Positions 16,880 to 24,910 of a stretch of DNA of 64,000 bases are shown one piece after another (position 1 is the stretch's first letter; every line of letters starts with the position of its first letter). Source of the DNA: Ignavibacteria bacterium RIFOXYC2_FULL_35_21 (GTDB taxonomy: Bacteria > Bacteroidota > Ignavibacteria > Kapaibacteriales > UBA2268); contig MHAY01000001.1 of NCBI GenBank assembly GCA_001804705.1, forward strand, positions 35,678-99,677. The letters are read 5' to 3'. Below the pieces are notes generated by a model, which made no database searches, had not been told where the DNA came from, and saw only the letters and a list, made by a program, of their open reading frames with translations. A program made the translations under genes and the position numbers.

Positions 16880-18175
16880 TTGTTTTATATGAAAAAGGTT
16901 AAAAATCTTATCGGTATCAGGAAAAGGATATATGAAATTTATATCAAAATCTATGTCCTTATGCATTTTACAAAAGAAATTGTTACAGGTAAGTTTCCTG
17001 TAAAAAATTTCTATAGATTTTTGAAAAGACTTTTATTCTTTCTTTCCAAGATGAGAGATAATAAATATGTCAAATCTGGCAAATACACAAAAGTCAATTT
17101 GTATGTCCCGGCTTTTCCATCAGAAGCTTTTTTCAAAGCTTGCAGGAAAGTAATGATTGCAGACGAAAAAATGCCCTGCGTTACAGTATTATTATCTGTT
17201 ACTTCAGCATGCCGGTACAACTGTGAGCATTGCTATCAAAAGCTTGATTACGGGAAGGACATGGATATTAATATTCTCTGCGAGGTAACAAAACAGCTCG
17301 ATAATATGGGTGTATCTTTTTTTAATATAGAGGGCGGAGAACCATTCCTTGTTTTCGACAGACTCGTAAAGCTCTGCAAAGCAGTTAATGTGGGTGAAAT
17401 TTGGGTTAATTCAACAGGTGACGGAGTAACATTAGAGAGACTTCTTACTTTAAAGGAAATTGGGGTTAAGGGATTGATGTTTTCTCTTCATTCGGCAGAA
17501 CCTGAAAAAATCAACTCTTTCATGAAAAGCGATAAAGCCTGGTATAATCTGAATAACGGAATTGATTTATGTCACAAGGCAGGACTTAAAGTTGCTGCCA
17601 ATACATGTATTTTAAAAGATGATTATTATAATGGAACATTTGATACAATTCTTAACCTTGCAAAAGATATAGGAGTCTCTATTATCCAATTAATCAAGCC
17701 GAAACCCTCAGGCGGCTGGCTTGGTGCCGAGATTGATAACTTCACAAAAGAAGACTTGGAGTATATTGAGAAATTTGTTTTTATGTATAACAATCATCCG
17801 GAATTGATTGATTATCCATTTATTGCTGCACAAATTGTTGATGAGAAGAGCGATATGTTTGGCTGTACGGCAGGCGGAACCGATAGGTTTTACATCAATG
17901 CAAAAGGGGATGTCCAGCCATGCGAGTTTCTGAATATTTCTTTTGGCAACATCACATCAGAGGATTTCACAAGCATATACACAAGAATGAGAAATAGCTT
18001 TAATGAACCGGGTGACCGTTGGCTGTGTGAAGTCTGTTCTAACAGCGTCAGGGAAACTGTTGTGGAACATGGTGTAAAGGCTCTGCCATTAAACAAGGAA
18101 TTGTCATTAAATGTTATAAATAATTGGCAGAGAGGAAATGTTCCTGACTTTTATAGAAAAGTTGTTGAATTATAA
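16880..18175 (+). CDS. Radical SAM/SPASM domain protein
   Basis: The 431-residue protein has a helical N-terminal extension of about 100 residues, then the radical SAM cluster motif CRYNCEHCY (CxxxCxxC) near residue 112 and FNIEGGEPFL (GGE) near 148. A C-terminal SPASM-type region follows with FGCTAGG, VQPCEFL and WLCEVC, which would bind an extra iron-sulfur cluster. SPASM enzymes mature peptides, modify cofactors or act on small molecules. No precursor peptide is visible nearby, so a lipid or quinone-like substrate is more plausible. Start is TTG 16880 or ATG 16889; neither has a clear RBS. Confidence 0.85.
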   Translation: MFYMKKVKNLIGIRKRIYEIYIKIYVLMHFTKEIVTGKFPVKNFYRFLKRLLFFLSKMRDNKYVKSGKYTKVNLYVPAFPSEAFFKACRKVMIADEKMPCVTVLLSVTSACRYNCEHCYQKLDYGKDMDINILCEVTKQLDNMGVSFFNIEGGEPFLVFDRLVKLCKAVNVGEIWVNSTGDGVTLERLLTLKEIGVKGLMFSLHSAEPEKINSFMKSDKAWYNLNNGIDLCHKAGLKVAANTCILKDDYYNGTFDTILNLAKDIGVSIIQLIKPKPSGGWLGAEIDNFTKEDLEYIEKFVFMYNNHPELIDYPFIAAQIVDEKSDMFGCTAGGTDRFYINAKGDVQPCEFLNISFGNITSEDFTSIYTRMRNSFNEPGDRWLCEVCSNSVRETVVEHGVKALPLNKELSLNVINNWQRGNVPDFYRKVVEL

Positions 18176-18185
18176 AAATTAAAAT

Positions 18186-19211
18186 ATGAAAACCGGAAAT
18201 AAATATATTACATTTATCAGGGCATATATTAAATCAATGAGATTATATTACTCATTCATTACGGGTATTAGCGGTTTAATAGGTTTATCATTTTATCAGT
18301 ATCTCGCTTACTCCGGTGATGACAAAACATTTTTTGGTTTTAACCATACTATTGAAACACCAACACCTTTGCCGAAATTGTTATTAATTCTTATTATTCT
18401 ATTTCTCAGTTGGGGAATCAATCAAATTTATAATGACTATCTTGGATTAAAGGAAGACAGGATTAATGCCCCCGATAGACCAATGGTCTCTGGTGAGCTC
18501 AATCCCCTGGCAGCTGTTTTTGTTTCAACTATGCTGATGATAATAGCATTTTGCTTAACATGGTTTTTCCTCGAAACCGAAGCAATCATCCCATTGATTA
18601 TTGGAGTTGGTTTAAATATCCTTTATGAATATGCCAAGGGCTATGGTTTATGGGGAAACATAATTTTCGGTTTCATGATTTCTACTTGTAGCATGTATGG
18701 TTTTCTTGCATCAGGAAAATCAGACATATCATTGTTTTCATTAAGCCAGATTCTGCTGATAGTTTACATAGCTTTAATAAATGGCTTGATGACGTTCTAT
18801 ACATATTTTAAGGATTATGAAGGCGATAAAGCTGTTGGTAAAAAGACCATCATCGTCAGGATGGGATTGGTTAAATCGCAGAAATTATCCATCATAGCAT
18901 CATTTCTTCCCTTAGCTGTATTCTTAATTTTTTATTACGGTATCGGAGCTTGGCATTTCGAGTTAAACGGTATTTTTCTTGTTTTAGGCCTTTTGGCTAC
19001 AGGCTTGCAGATATGGACCGGTTATCTTTATTTTATTAATCCGAAAGGAGAAATGACATATTTTTCTCTGGCTATGAATTTCAGAGCATGCACATGTTCG
19101 GAATCGGCATTGATTTCCGTATTTAATCCTGCTTTGGGTGTTGTTCTGTTCCTTATGTCATATTTCTTTATTGGTTTTCTTTTTAATTTTCATGTTAATA
19201 GAAAGGGTTAA
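18186..19211 (+). CDS. UbiA-family prenyltransferase
   Basis: A 341-residue membrane protein with about eight to nine helices and the two Asp-rich UbiA signatures. These are NQIYNDYLGLKEDRINAPDRP near residues 79-99 (N-D-x-x-x-x-x-x-D...D) and YFKDYEGDKAVGKKT near 206-220 (D-x-x-x-D). UbiA enzymes transfer a polyprenyl chain from its diphosphate to an aromatic or lipid acceptor within the membrane. It is encoded between the radical SAM and old yellow enzyme genes with very short gaps, so it probably builds the isoprenoid part of the cluster product. The acceptor is unknown. Confidence 0.85.
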   Translation: MKTGNKYITFIRAYIKSMRLYYSFITGISGLIGLSFYQYLAYSGDDKTFFGFNHTIETPTPLPKLLLILIILFLSWGINQIYNDYLGLKEDRINAPDRPMVSGELNPLAAVFVSTMLMIIAFCLTWFFLETEAIIPLIIGVGLNILYEYAKGYGLWGNIIFGFMISTCSMYGFLASGKSDISLFSLSQILLIVYIALINGLMTFYTYFKDYEGDKAVGKKTIIVRMGLVKSQKLSIIASFLPLAVFLIFYYGIGAWHFELNGIFLVLGLLATGLQIWTGYLYFINPKGEMTYFSLAMNFRACTCSESALISVFNPALGVVLFLMSYFFIGFLFNFHVNRKG

Positions 19212-19213
19212 CT

Positions 19214-20428
19214 GTGACTAACTTGCTCTTCAGTGGAAAAAATATCGGTAAGCTGCATCTGAAAAACCGGATAATACGTTCAGCCACCTACGAAGGCGCC
19301 AGCGACCGTTATGGATTTCCGGCTAAGAAGTATTTGACTATTTATGAAACCCTGGCAAAATATGACGTTGGAATGATTATCACAGGCTTTTCTTATGTCT
19401 CGAAACAAGGGAAAGCAATGCAGACAGCTCAATCCGGCATTGATTCCGCAGAGAAAATTAAGTATTTCCGTGATGTTACAAATGCAGTCCATAATTATAA
19501 TTGTCCTATTATTTTGCAATTAGCTCACACCGGCAGGCAAACCTTAGAAATTGAAACAGGAACAACCCCGGTTTCAAGCACAACGAAAAAATCAATCTAT
19601 TTCAGAGAAAAACCTAAGCTTATAACTCCGGAAGAAATAAAGGAAGTCATAACTCAATTTACCAACTCTTCAATTTATGCTAAAGAAAGTGGATTCGACG
19701 GTGTTCAGCTTCATGCTGGGCATGGCTATCTTCTTCATCAGTTTTTATTACCTGAAACCAATAAACTATCTAACGAATTTGGTATTGATAAATCAACAGG
19801 ATTCGGAACAAAAATTATTGATGTTATTATAGATAATATCAAAGAGAAATGCGGAAATGATTTCCCGGTGCTTATCAAAATCAGCGGGAACCATGATATT
19901 TCGAATAATTATCATAGTGATAAGTTTGAAAATCTTATAGCCTTTTTAGATTCAAAGCGGTTTTCTGCCATCGAAATCAGTTATGGTACGATGGATTACC
20001 CTCTTAATATTTTTAGGGGGAACCTGAACCTCGATACTGTTTATAGATATAATCCGATTTACAAAACCGACAGCAAAATCAAAAGATTTCTTTCTGAACA
20101 GTATATTCAAAGAATCATTCAGCCAAAATTTAAGAAATTTACCCGGATGTATAATCTCAGTTTTGCCGAAAGAGCTAAGAAACTAACTGATATACCAATA
20201 ATCTCCGTTGGTGGTTTCAGGTCGGGAAATGAAATTGAATTTGCCATTTCAAAAGGTAAAGCGGATTTTGTCAGTCTTTCAAGGCCCTTTATTTGTGAAC
20301 CCGATTTTGTAATAAAACTGAAAAATTCCGGGATTAACTATGAATCTAAATGTAAAAATTGCAATGAATGTGTTTTTATGTGTGACTCAGGTAAAGTCAC
20401 TGCTTGTTATACAAATAATAAAAATTAA
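19214..20428 (+). CDS. Old yellow enzyme-family NADH:flavin oxidoreductase
   Basis: The 404-residue protein starts at GTG with AAAGGG six bases upstream. It has the OYE TIM-barrel sequence: LKNRIIRSATYEG near residue 18, ILQLAHTGRQT near 97, FDGVQLHAGHGYLLHQFL near 165 and a phosphate-binding IPIISVGGFRSG near 327. The end CKNCNECVFMCDSG...C resembles the cluster loop of 2,4-dienoyl-CoA reductase-type members and may bind [4Fe-4S], but the FAD/NADH domain of those larger enzymes is absent. It would reduce an activated C=C bond, consistent with saturation of an isoprenoid or enone intermediate. Confidence 0.85.
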   Translation: MTNLLFSGKNIGKLHLKNRIIRSATYEGASDRYGFPAKKYLTIYETLAKYDVGMIITGFSYVSKQGKAMQTAQSGIDSAEKIKYFRDVTNAVHNYNCPIILQLAHTGRQTLEIETGTTPVSSTTKKSIYFREKPKLITPEEIKEVITQFTNSSIYAKESGFDGVQLHAGHGYLLHQFLLPETNKLSNEFGIDKSTGFGTKIIDVIIDNIKEKCGNDFPVLIKISGNHDISNNYHSDKFENLIAFLDSKRFSAIEISYGTMDYPLNIFRGNLNLDTVYRYNPIYKTDSKIKRFLSEQYIQRIIQPKFKKFTRMYNLSFAERAKKLTDIPIISVGGFRSGNEIEFAISKGKADFVSLSRPFICEPDFVIKLKNSGINYESKCKNCNECVFMCDSGKVTACYTNNKN

Positions 20429-20448
20429 TTTTTTAAGGAGTATTAATC

Positions 20449-21630
20449 ATGATGAATCCTGAAAATAATCTGAAAGACAGAGTAGAATACGATGATTCTG
20501 TTCTGACAAATATCGGATATAATCCTTATTATTTATCGATTAATAGTGAACAGTCCGATATGATAACCGTTAACGGCAGAAAAATGATAAACCTTGCAAC
20601 AAATAACTATCTTGGTTTATCTAATGATGAAAGAATCAAATCTGCTTATATTGACGCTATTAATAAATATGGAATATCCATGTGCGCTACTCCCATTGCA
20701 GGTGGGTATACTGAACTATTTGAAACAACACAGAAAAAACTGTCCCGTTTTATCGGTGTCGAAAACGTGCTTGTCTATCCATCCTGCTACCAGGCAAATA
20801 ATGGTATTTTCCAGGCAGTTGCTCGTAAGGAAGATTTAATTCTTTTTGACAGGTATGCTCATTCTTCGCTAATTCAGGGAATAAAAAGTGTTGGATGCAA
20901 AATGCTTCCCTTCAGCCATAACAATGTTGAATGTCTTGAGTATCTTCTTAATAAATCAACAAATTTTGCGAAAGTATTTGTTGTAACCGAATCGGTTTTT
21001 TCTACTGAAGGGGCAATAGCACCTTTCAGAGAAATTTATGATTTATGCAAAAAATACGATGCAATTCCGGTTGTTGATGACTCACATGGAATAGGTGTTA
21101 TCGGTAAAAACGGAAGAGGAATACTTACTTTTTCTGGAATTGAAAATTATGAAGGGATTTATACATCTTCGCTTGGGAAAGCTTTGGCTAATAATTGTGG
21201 TGTTGTAGGAGGCAGTAAGGAACTTATCAGCTTTTTGAGTTTTTTCAGCTCCCATCTGATTTATTCTACTGCTGTTTCACCGGCTGTTTTGGCTGGTATT
21301 AACAAGACAATAGAAATAGTAGAAGAAGAATATTACTCACTTGCAAAGACAATCTACACTTATTCACAGGAGATTAAATCGTCCCTGATTGAAAATGGGT
21401 TTAAAGTTTCTGACAGCAAAGCACCGATTAATTCGATTATAGCCGGAACATCTGACAAAACTGTTGATTTGGCAAAACAATTATTTCTGAAGGATGTTTT
21501 ATCAACACCGTTTATTTTCCCATCCGTTCCCAAAAATGACGGCAGAATAAGGCTGATTGCCGGTGCAAATCTTAAAGAATGCACTATTGACAGGGTGCTG
21601 GAGCTATTTAAAAATATCAGGTTAAACTGA
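20449..21630 (+). CDS. Alpha-oxoamine synthase (BioF/KBL/SPT family), PLP-dependent
   Basis: A 393-residue fold-type I PLP enzyme of the family that condenses an amino acid with an acyl thioester and releases CO2. Landmarks are NLATNNYLGLSN near residue 46, the VVDDSHGIGVIG cofactor-binding loop near 203 (Asp and His) and the Schiff-base Lys in SSLGKALANNCG near 241. Family members include KBL, BioF, HemA-type ALAS, serine palmitoyltransferase and CqsA. No other biotin or threonine-catabolism gene is nearby, and a lipid kinase follows, so a lipid-type function is favoured. A good RBS (TAAGGAG, 20434-20440) precedes the ATG. Confidence 0.85.
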   Translation: MMNPENNLKDRVEYDDSVLTNIGYNPYYLSINSEQSDMITVNGRKMINLATNNYLGLSNDERIKSAYIDAINKYGISMCATPIAGGYTELFETTQKKLSRFIGVENVLVYPSCYQANNGIFQAVARKEDLILFDRYAHSSLIQGIKSVGCKMLPFSHNNVECLEYLLNKSTNFAKVFVVTESVFSTEGAIAPFREIYDLCKKYDAIPVVDDSHGIGVIGKNGRGILTFSGIENYEGIYTSSLGKALANNCGVVGGSKELISFLSFFSSHLIYSTAVSPAVLAGINKTIEIVEEEYYSLAKTIYTYSQEIKSSLIENGFKVSDSKAPINSIIAGTSDKTVDLAKQLFLKDVLSTPFIFPSVPKNDGRIRLIAGANLKECTIDRVLELFKNIRLN

Positions 21631-21631
21631 G

Positions 21632-22564
21632 ATGAAAACCTTATTAATAATAAATCCATATTCAAGAAGTGGTAAATCTGCGAAACTTGCAAATATTTGT
21701 ACGAAATATCTTAGAGAACGGAATTTCGGATTTGAAACTACGGAATTAAAGAATTTTGATGATGCGTTCAAATTTTCTCAGGAAGCAAATCTATCCGGAT
21801 ATAATAATATAATTGCCCTTGGTGGAGACGGAACTATTAATAAGGTTTTAAACGGATTTTATGATTCGGATGGTAATAGAATTTCAGATGCTAATTTTGG
21901 TGTAATCTATACAGGTACGAGTCCTGATTTTTGTAAAAGTTATGGCATACCTACAAATATAATCAAAGCAACTGATGCTTTAATAAATCAAAGAGTCAGG
22001 GAAATACCGATTGGAATGATAAAATTTAGAATAAGCCTGGATTCCAATAAATTTACTACTAATTACTTTGCATGCTGTGCAAATATCGGTTTGGGAGCCT
22101 CTCTTGCAAGAAAGGCTAATTCAGGTGTCAGGAAGTATTTTGGTGATTTCGCCGGAACACTTATCTCTTTGCTGCAATTGCTGAGCAAATACAGGGGAAC
22201 AAATTATTCATTCATAAGAGATGGGGTGGAATCAAATCAACAGAACGTGATTAATATTTCTATTGGAATAACAAATTATATCGCTTCGGGAATTAAAGTA
22301 AGCAGAAAAAAGGATCTGGAAGATTCGGAAATGTATCTGCTAACTACTGCAAATATAAGATTGTCAAATGTTCTTAAATTATTATATCGCGTTTATTCAG
22401 GCAAAGAATTTCAAAATTCGGATTTTCTTTTTTTAAATTATGCTGAAAAGATTGAGATTCAGCAGAACTATATTCATCCTGATATTGAATTCGATGGTGA
22501 TCCGGCGGGATTCCTTCCCTGCAGCATCGAAATGGCTAAGGATAAATTAAAGATTATTTATTAA
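21632..22564 (+). CDS. Diacylglycerol/long-chain-base kinase family protein
   Basis: The 310-residue protein matches the DAGK/LCBK catalytic domain: NPYSRSGKSAKL near residue 8, IIALGGDGTINKVLNG near 60 (nucleotide-binding GGDGT) and a terminal DIEFDGDPAGFLP where family members have D-G-E. The usual GTGNDFA after GGDGT reads GTSPDFCKS, a notable change in an otherwise conserved loop. The start codon lies two bases after the oxoamine synthase stop, so the two are translationally linked. Phosphorylation of a lipid or long-chain-base-like product made by the cluster is the natural inference. Confidence 0.82.
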   Translation: MKTLLIINPYSRSGKSAKLANICTKYLRERNFGFETTELKNFDDAFKFSQEANLSGYNNIIALGGDGTINKVLNGFYDSDGNRISDANFGVIYTGTSPDFCKSYGIPTNIIKATDALINQRVREIPIGMIKFRISLDSNKFTTNYFACCANIGLGASLARKANSGVRKYFGDFAGTLISLLQLLSKYRGTNYSFIRDGVESNQQNVINISIGITNYIASGIKVSRKKDLEDSEMYLLTTANIRLSNVLKLLYRVYSGKEFQNSDFLFLNYAEKIEIQQNYIHPDIEFDGDPAGFLPCSIEMAKDKLKIIY

Positions 22565-22579
22565 CTGTGTAATTGAATT

Positions 22580-23575
22580 ATGGTTGTATTGAAAAATAAA
22601 ATATTCATTTTACTTATTATAGATTTTATTCTATTGGTACTGGCTTTTTTTAATTGTATATTATTATGGAACAAAGCAGGACTCCCACAAGAATACAAAT
22701 CAAATATCAATAGCTTCTCCTTTGATGTGAGGCATATAAATAAAGGTGAAAGAATTATCGAATTTGACGGAAAGGCCATGGATAAATCCGTGCTAATTGA
22801 TTTCCATTTAATGCACCATAAAATTAATGATACCGTAAATATCAAGTCCATAAGAAATGAGAAAATCTTTGAAAAAAAAGTTATCCTACCTGAACATTAT
22901 AAGAGAACTGACCTTATCATTCTTATAATTGTAACATTACTTTACTTTTTCACAGGTATATATATTCTGATTAAATATAGGTCATCAGAATTTGCAATAG
23001 TCATTCATATGCTTTCAATTTGTACTGCAGTAATGCTAATATACGATTGGGGAGATTTGACGACTTATAGTAAAATATTAAATTTTATAATCATGGCAAT
23101 TTATGAAATAGGTATTTTTATGGTACCTACTTTATTCCTGCACTTCAGTTTTAATTATCCGGCTTACAGATCTAAAGTCAGGCTTGTACTCCTAGTTCCA
23201 TTTTATTTTATGAGCTTTGTTTGTATCATCATTACTTTAATAAATCTTTCAAGAATAATATTTTTCAATATTGCAATTGAAAAAACTTACTTCCTGCAAT
23301 TTTACACATATATAGCAGATATTTTTTTGGTAATAGGGTTAATTCTGACGGTAGCCAAGCTGGAACATTCAGCCTTAACAATAACGGGCGCACTTTCCAG
23401 AAAGCAAATTTACTGGGCTTTGCTTGGTATTTCTTTCGGACCCTTAGTTTATGTATTTCTCTATCTGATTCCGCGATTGTTGCTTGGTTTTGAACTGGTA
23501 AGTGAGGTATTTCTGGATTTAACAATTATTGTTGCACCAATTATGTTATTAATTTCTGTTTCGAGGAGAAAATAG
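22580..23575 (+). CDS. Orphan 7TM/PDZ-like sensor module (paralogue of the downstream kinase's N-terminus)
   Basis: A 331-residue membrane protein: one N-terminal helix, an extracytoplasmic PDZ-like stretch (about residues 40-105, ending VNIKSIRNEKIF), then about seven helices. The same arrangement and many matching positions occur in the first 330 residues of the histidine kinase at 24911, for example DWGDLTTYSKILNFIIMAIYEI versus TWGDMSVFDIKLNFVI, and SFGPLVYVFLYLIPRLL versus CFGPSVYVLLWILPQLI. It stops (SVSRRK) where the kinase continues, so it has no catalytic domain. It may be a ligand-binding decoy, a signalling partner, or a truncated duplicate. Confidence 0.72.
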   Translation: MVVLKNKIFILLIIDFILLVLAFFNCILLWNKAGLPQEYKSNINSFSFDVRHINKGERIIEFDGKAMDKSVLIDFHLMHHKINDTVNIKSIRNEKIFEKKVILPEHYKRTDLIILIIVTLLYFFTGIYILIKYRSSEFAIVIHMLSICTAVMLIYDWGDLTTYSKILNFIIMAIYEIGIFMVPTLFLHFSFNYPAYRSKVRLVLLVPFYFMSFVCIIITLINLSRIIFFNIAIEKTYFLQFYTYIADIFLVIGLILTVAKLEHSALTITGALSRKQIYWALLGISFGPLVYVFLYLIPRLLLGFELVSEVFLDLTIIVAPIMLLISVSRRK

Positions 23576-23762
23576 ATGAAAAAGAATGTCAACAATATAT
23601 ACTCTAATTTACAAACTGAGCAATTGGGTTATGTCTATCGTTTTAATGAATGAGGACCGTTAATTAGGATGTGAAGGTGCAGAGTTCGGGTATGTAGTTA
23701 TGAACAAAAAGATTAACTTTTTATTTGTAAATTTAAACTGATATTATTTTTCAAATGAATCT

Positions 23763-24845
23763 ATGAAACTAAAAATATATATTATTATATTATTATCATA
23801 CGCTACTTTCATAACTGCTGAAGGAGCAAACGACACTATCGCGGCAACTAAACTAGATGTTTTTCCTTTTGTCCTCTACGACACTGATATTGGCTTCGGT
23901 GCAGGAGTGAAAGGATATTATTTCAATCCATTTGAACAAAACGAGTCATTCGATATATTGCTTTTTGCCAGTACCAAGGGTGAGAGGCGTATTGCGTTTG
24001 GATTTTCAGAGCCTGATTATCAATACAGACAAAGGAAGATTTATGATTTTGCGTTTGATTTGTTAGTTGACTATGATTTATTGATTCAAAACAACTTTTT
24101 TGGAATAGGTAACCAAGCAAAATTTGAAGATAGGGAGTATTATTCCCGCGAGCCGCTTGAAATCAGTATGACTGCGAGCAGAGCTTTCTCACCATATTTT
24201 ATCGCCTCATCAGGTTTAAGGTACAAGACAATTGCAAATAATAACCTCGGTGAAAACAGCAAATTGAAATCAACGGGCAATGCGTTGAACACATCACGTA
24301 TTAATGCAACTTCATTCTTTATTAATGCCAGGTATGACACAAAGAACAGTTTTATTAATCCCAGCGAAGGTGTTTTTATAAAAGGGGAAATAGAGTATAT
24401 ACCTAATATTATTATCAATAATGTAAATTATGTAAAGATATATTCGGATTTACAGTATTATTACACAATACATTTTATAAAAACAATATTTGCAACACGG
24501 ATGAAAATTGAAAGTCTGATAGGTTACAATTTGCCCGTTCAGGTTTTATTGCCCGTTGGAGGCAATAGAACTGTCCGTGGAGAACCACAAGACCGTTTTT
24601 TGGATATGAGCTCGGCTGTTTTTAATGCTGAACTAAGATACCCCATTTATTGGCGGTTTGGCGGAATAATCGGATTTGATGCAGGTAAAGTATGGCATTC
24701 AATTGATAAAATGGATTTTGCAAGATGGGTATTAAGTCCAGCTTTGGGATTGAGGTTTTATTTCGATACGTTTGTAGTTAGGTTTGACGCAGGATTTAGC
24801 AGAGAATATACAGGATTCTATTTTAATGTCGAGCATATATTTTAA
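23763..24845 (+). CDS. Omp85/BamA-type outer-membrane barrel protein without POTRA domains
   Basis: The 360-residue product has a signal peptide (MKLKIYIIILLSYATFITAEG) and goes straight into a beta-barrel sequence of alternating aromatic strands. GGNRTVRGEPQDRF near residue 272 matches the family's VRGF/Y loop motif, and the last residue is Phe, the usual barrel-insertion signal. It lacks POTRA repeats, so it resembles the bacterial surface antigen (D15) group rather than BamA itself. It lies between the orphan sensor gene and the two-component system; its cargo or substrate is unknown. Confidence 0.8.
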   Translation: MKLKIYIIILLSYATFITAEGANDTIAATKLDVFPFVLYDTDIGFGAGVKGYYFNPFEQNESFDILLFASTKGERRIAFGFSEPDYQYRQRKIYDFAFDLLVDYDLLIQNNFFGIGNQAKFEDREYYSREPLEISMTASRAFSPYFIASSGLRYKTIANNNLGENSKLKSTGNALNTSRINATSFFINARYDTKNSFINPSEGVFIKGEIEYIPNIIINNVNYVKIYSDLQYYYTIHFIKTIFATRMKIESLIGYNLPVQVLLPVGGNRTVRGEPQDRFLDMSSAVFNAELRYPIYWRFGGIIGFDAGKVWHSIDKMDFARWVLSPALGLRFYFDTFVVRFDAGFSREYTGFYFNVEHIF

Positions 24846-24910
24846 CACTTGAATATTTGATTCTTATTCAACCGTGTTAAGAAACGGGCAAAAATAAAAC
24901 TCAAAAGAGA

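Noticed and set aside
23575..23655. 25-codon ORF starting at the stop of the orphan sensor gene
   Set aside because: No similarity to the kinase sequence that would follow in the paralogue and no independent support; too short to call.
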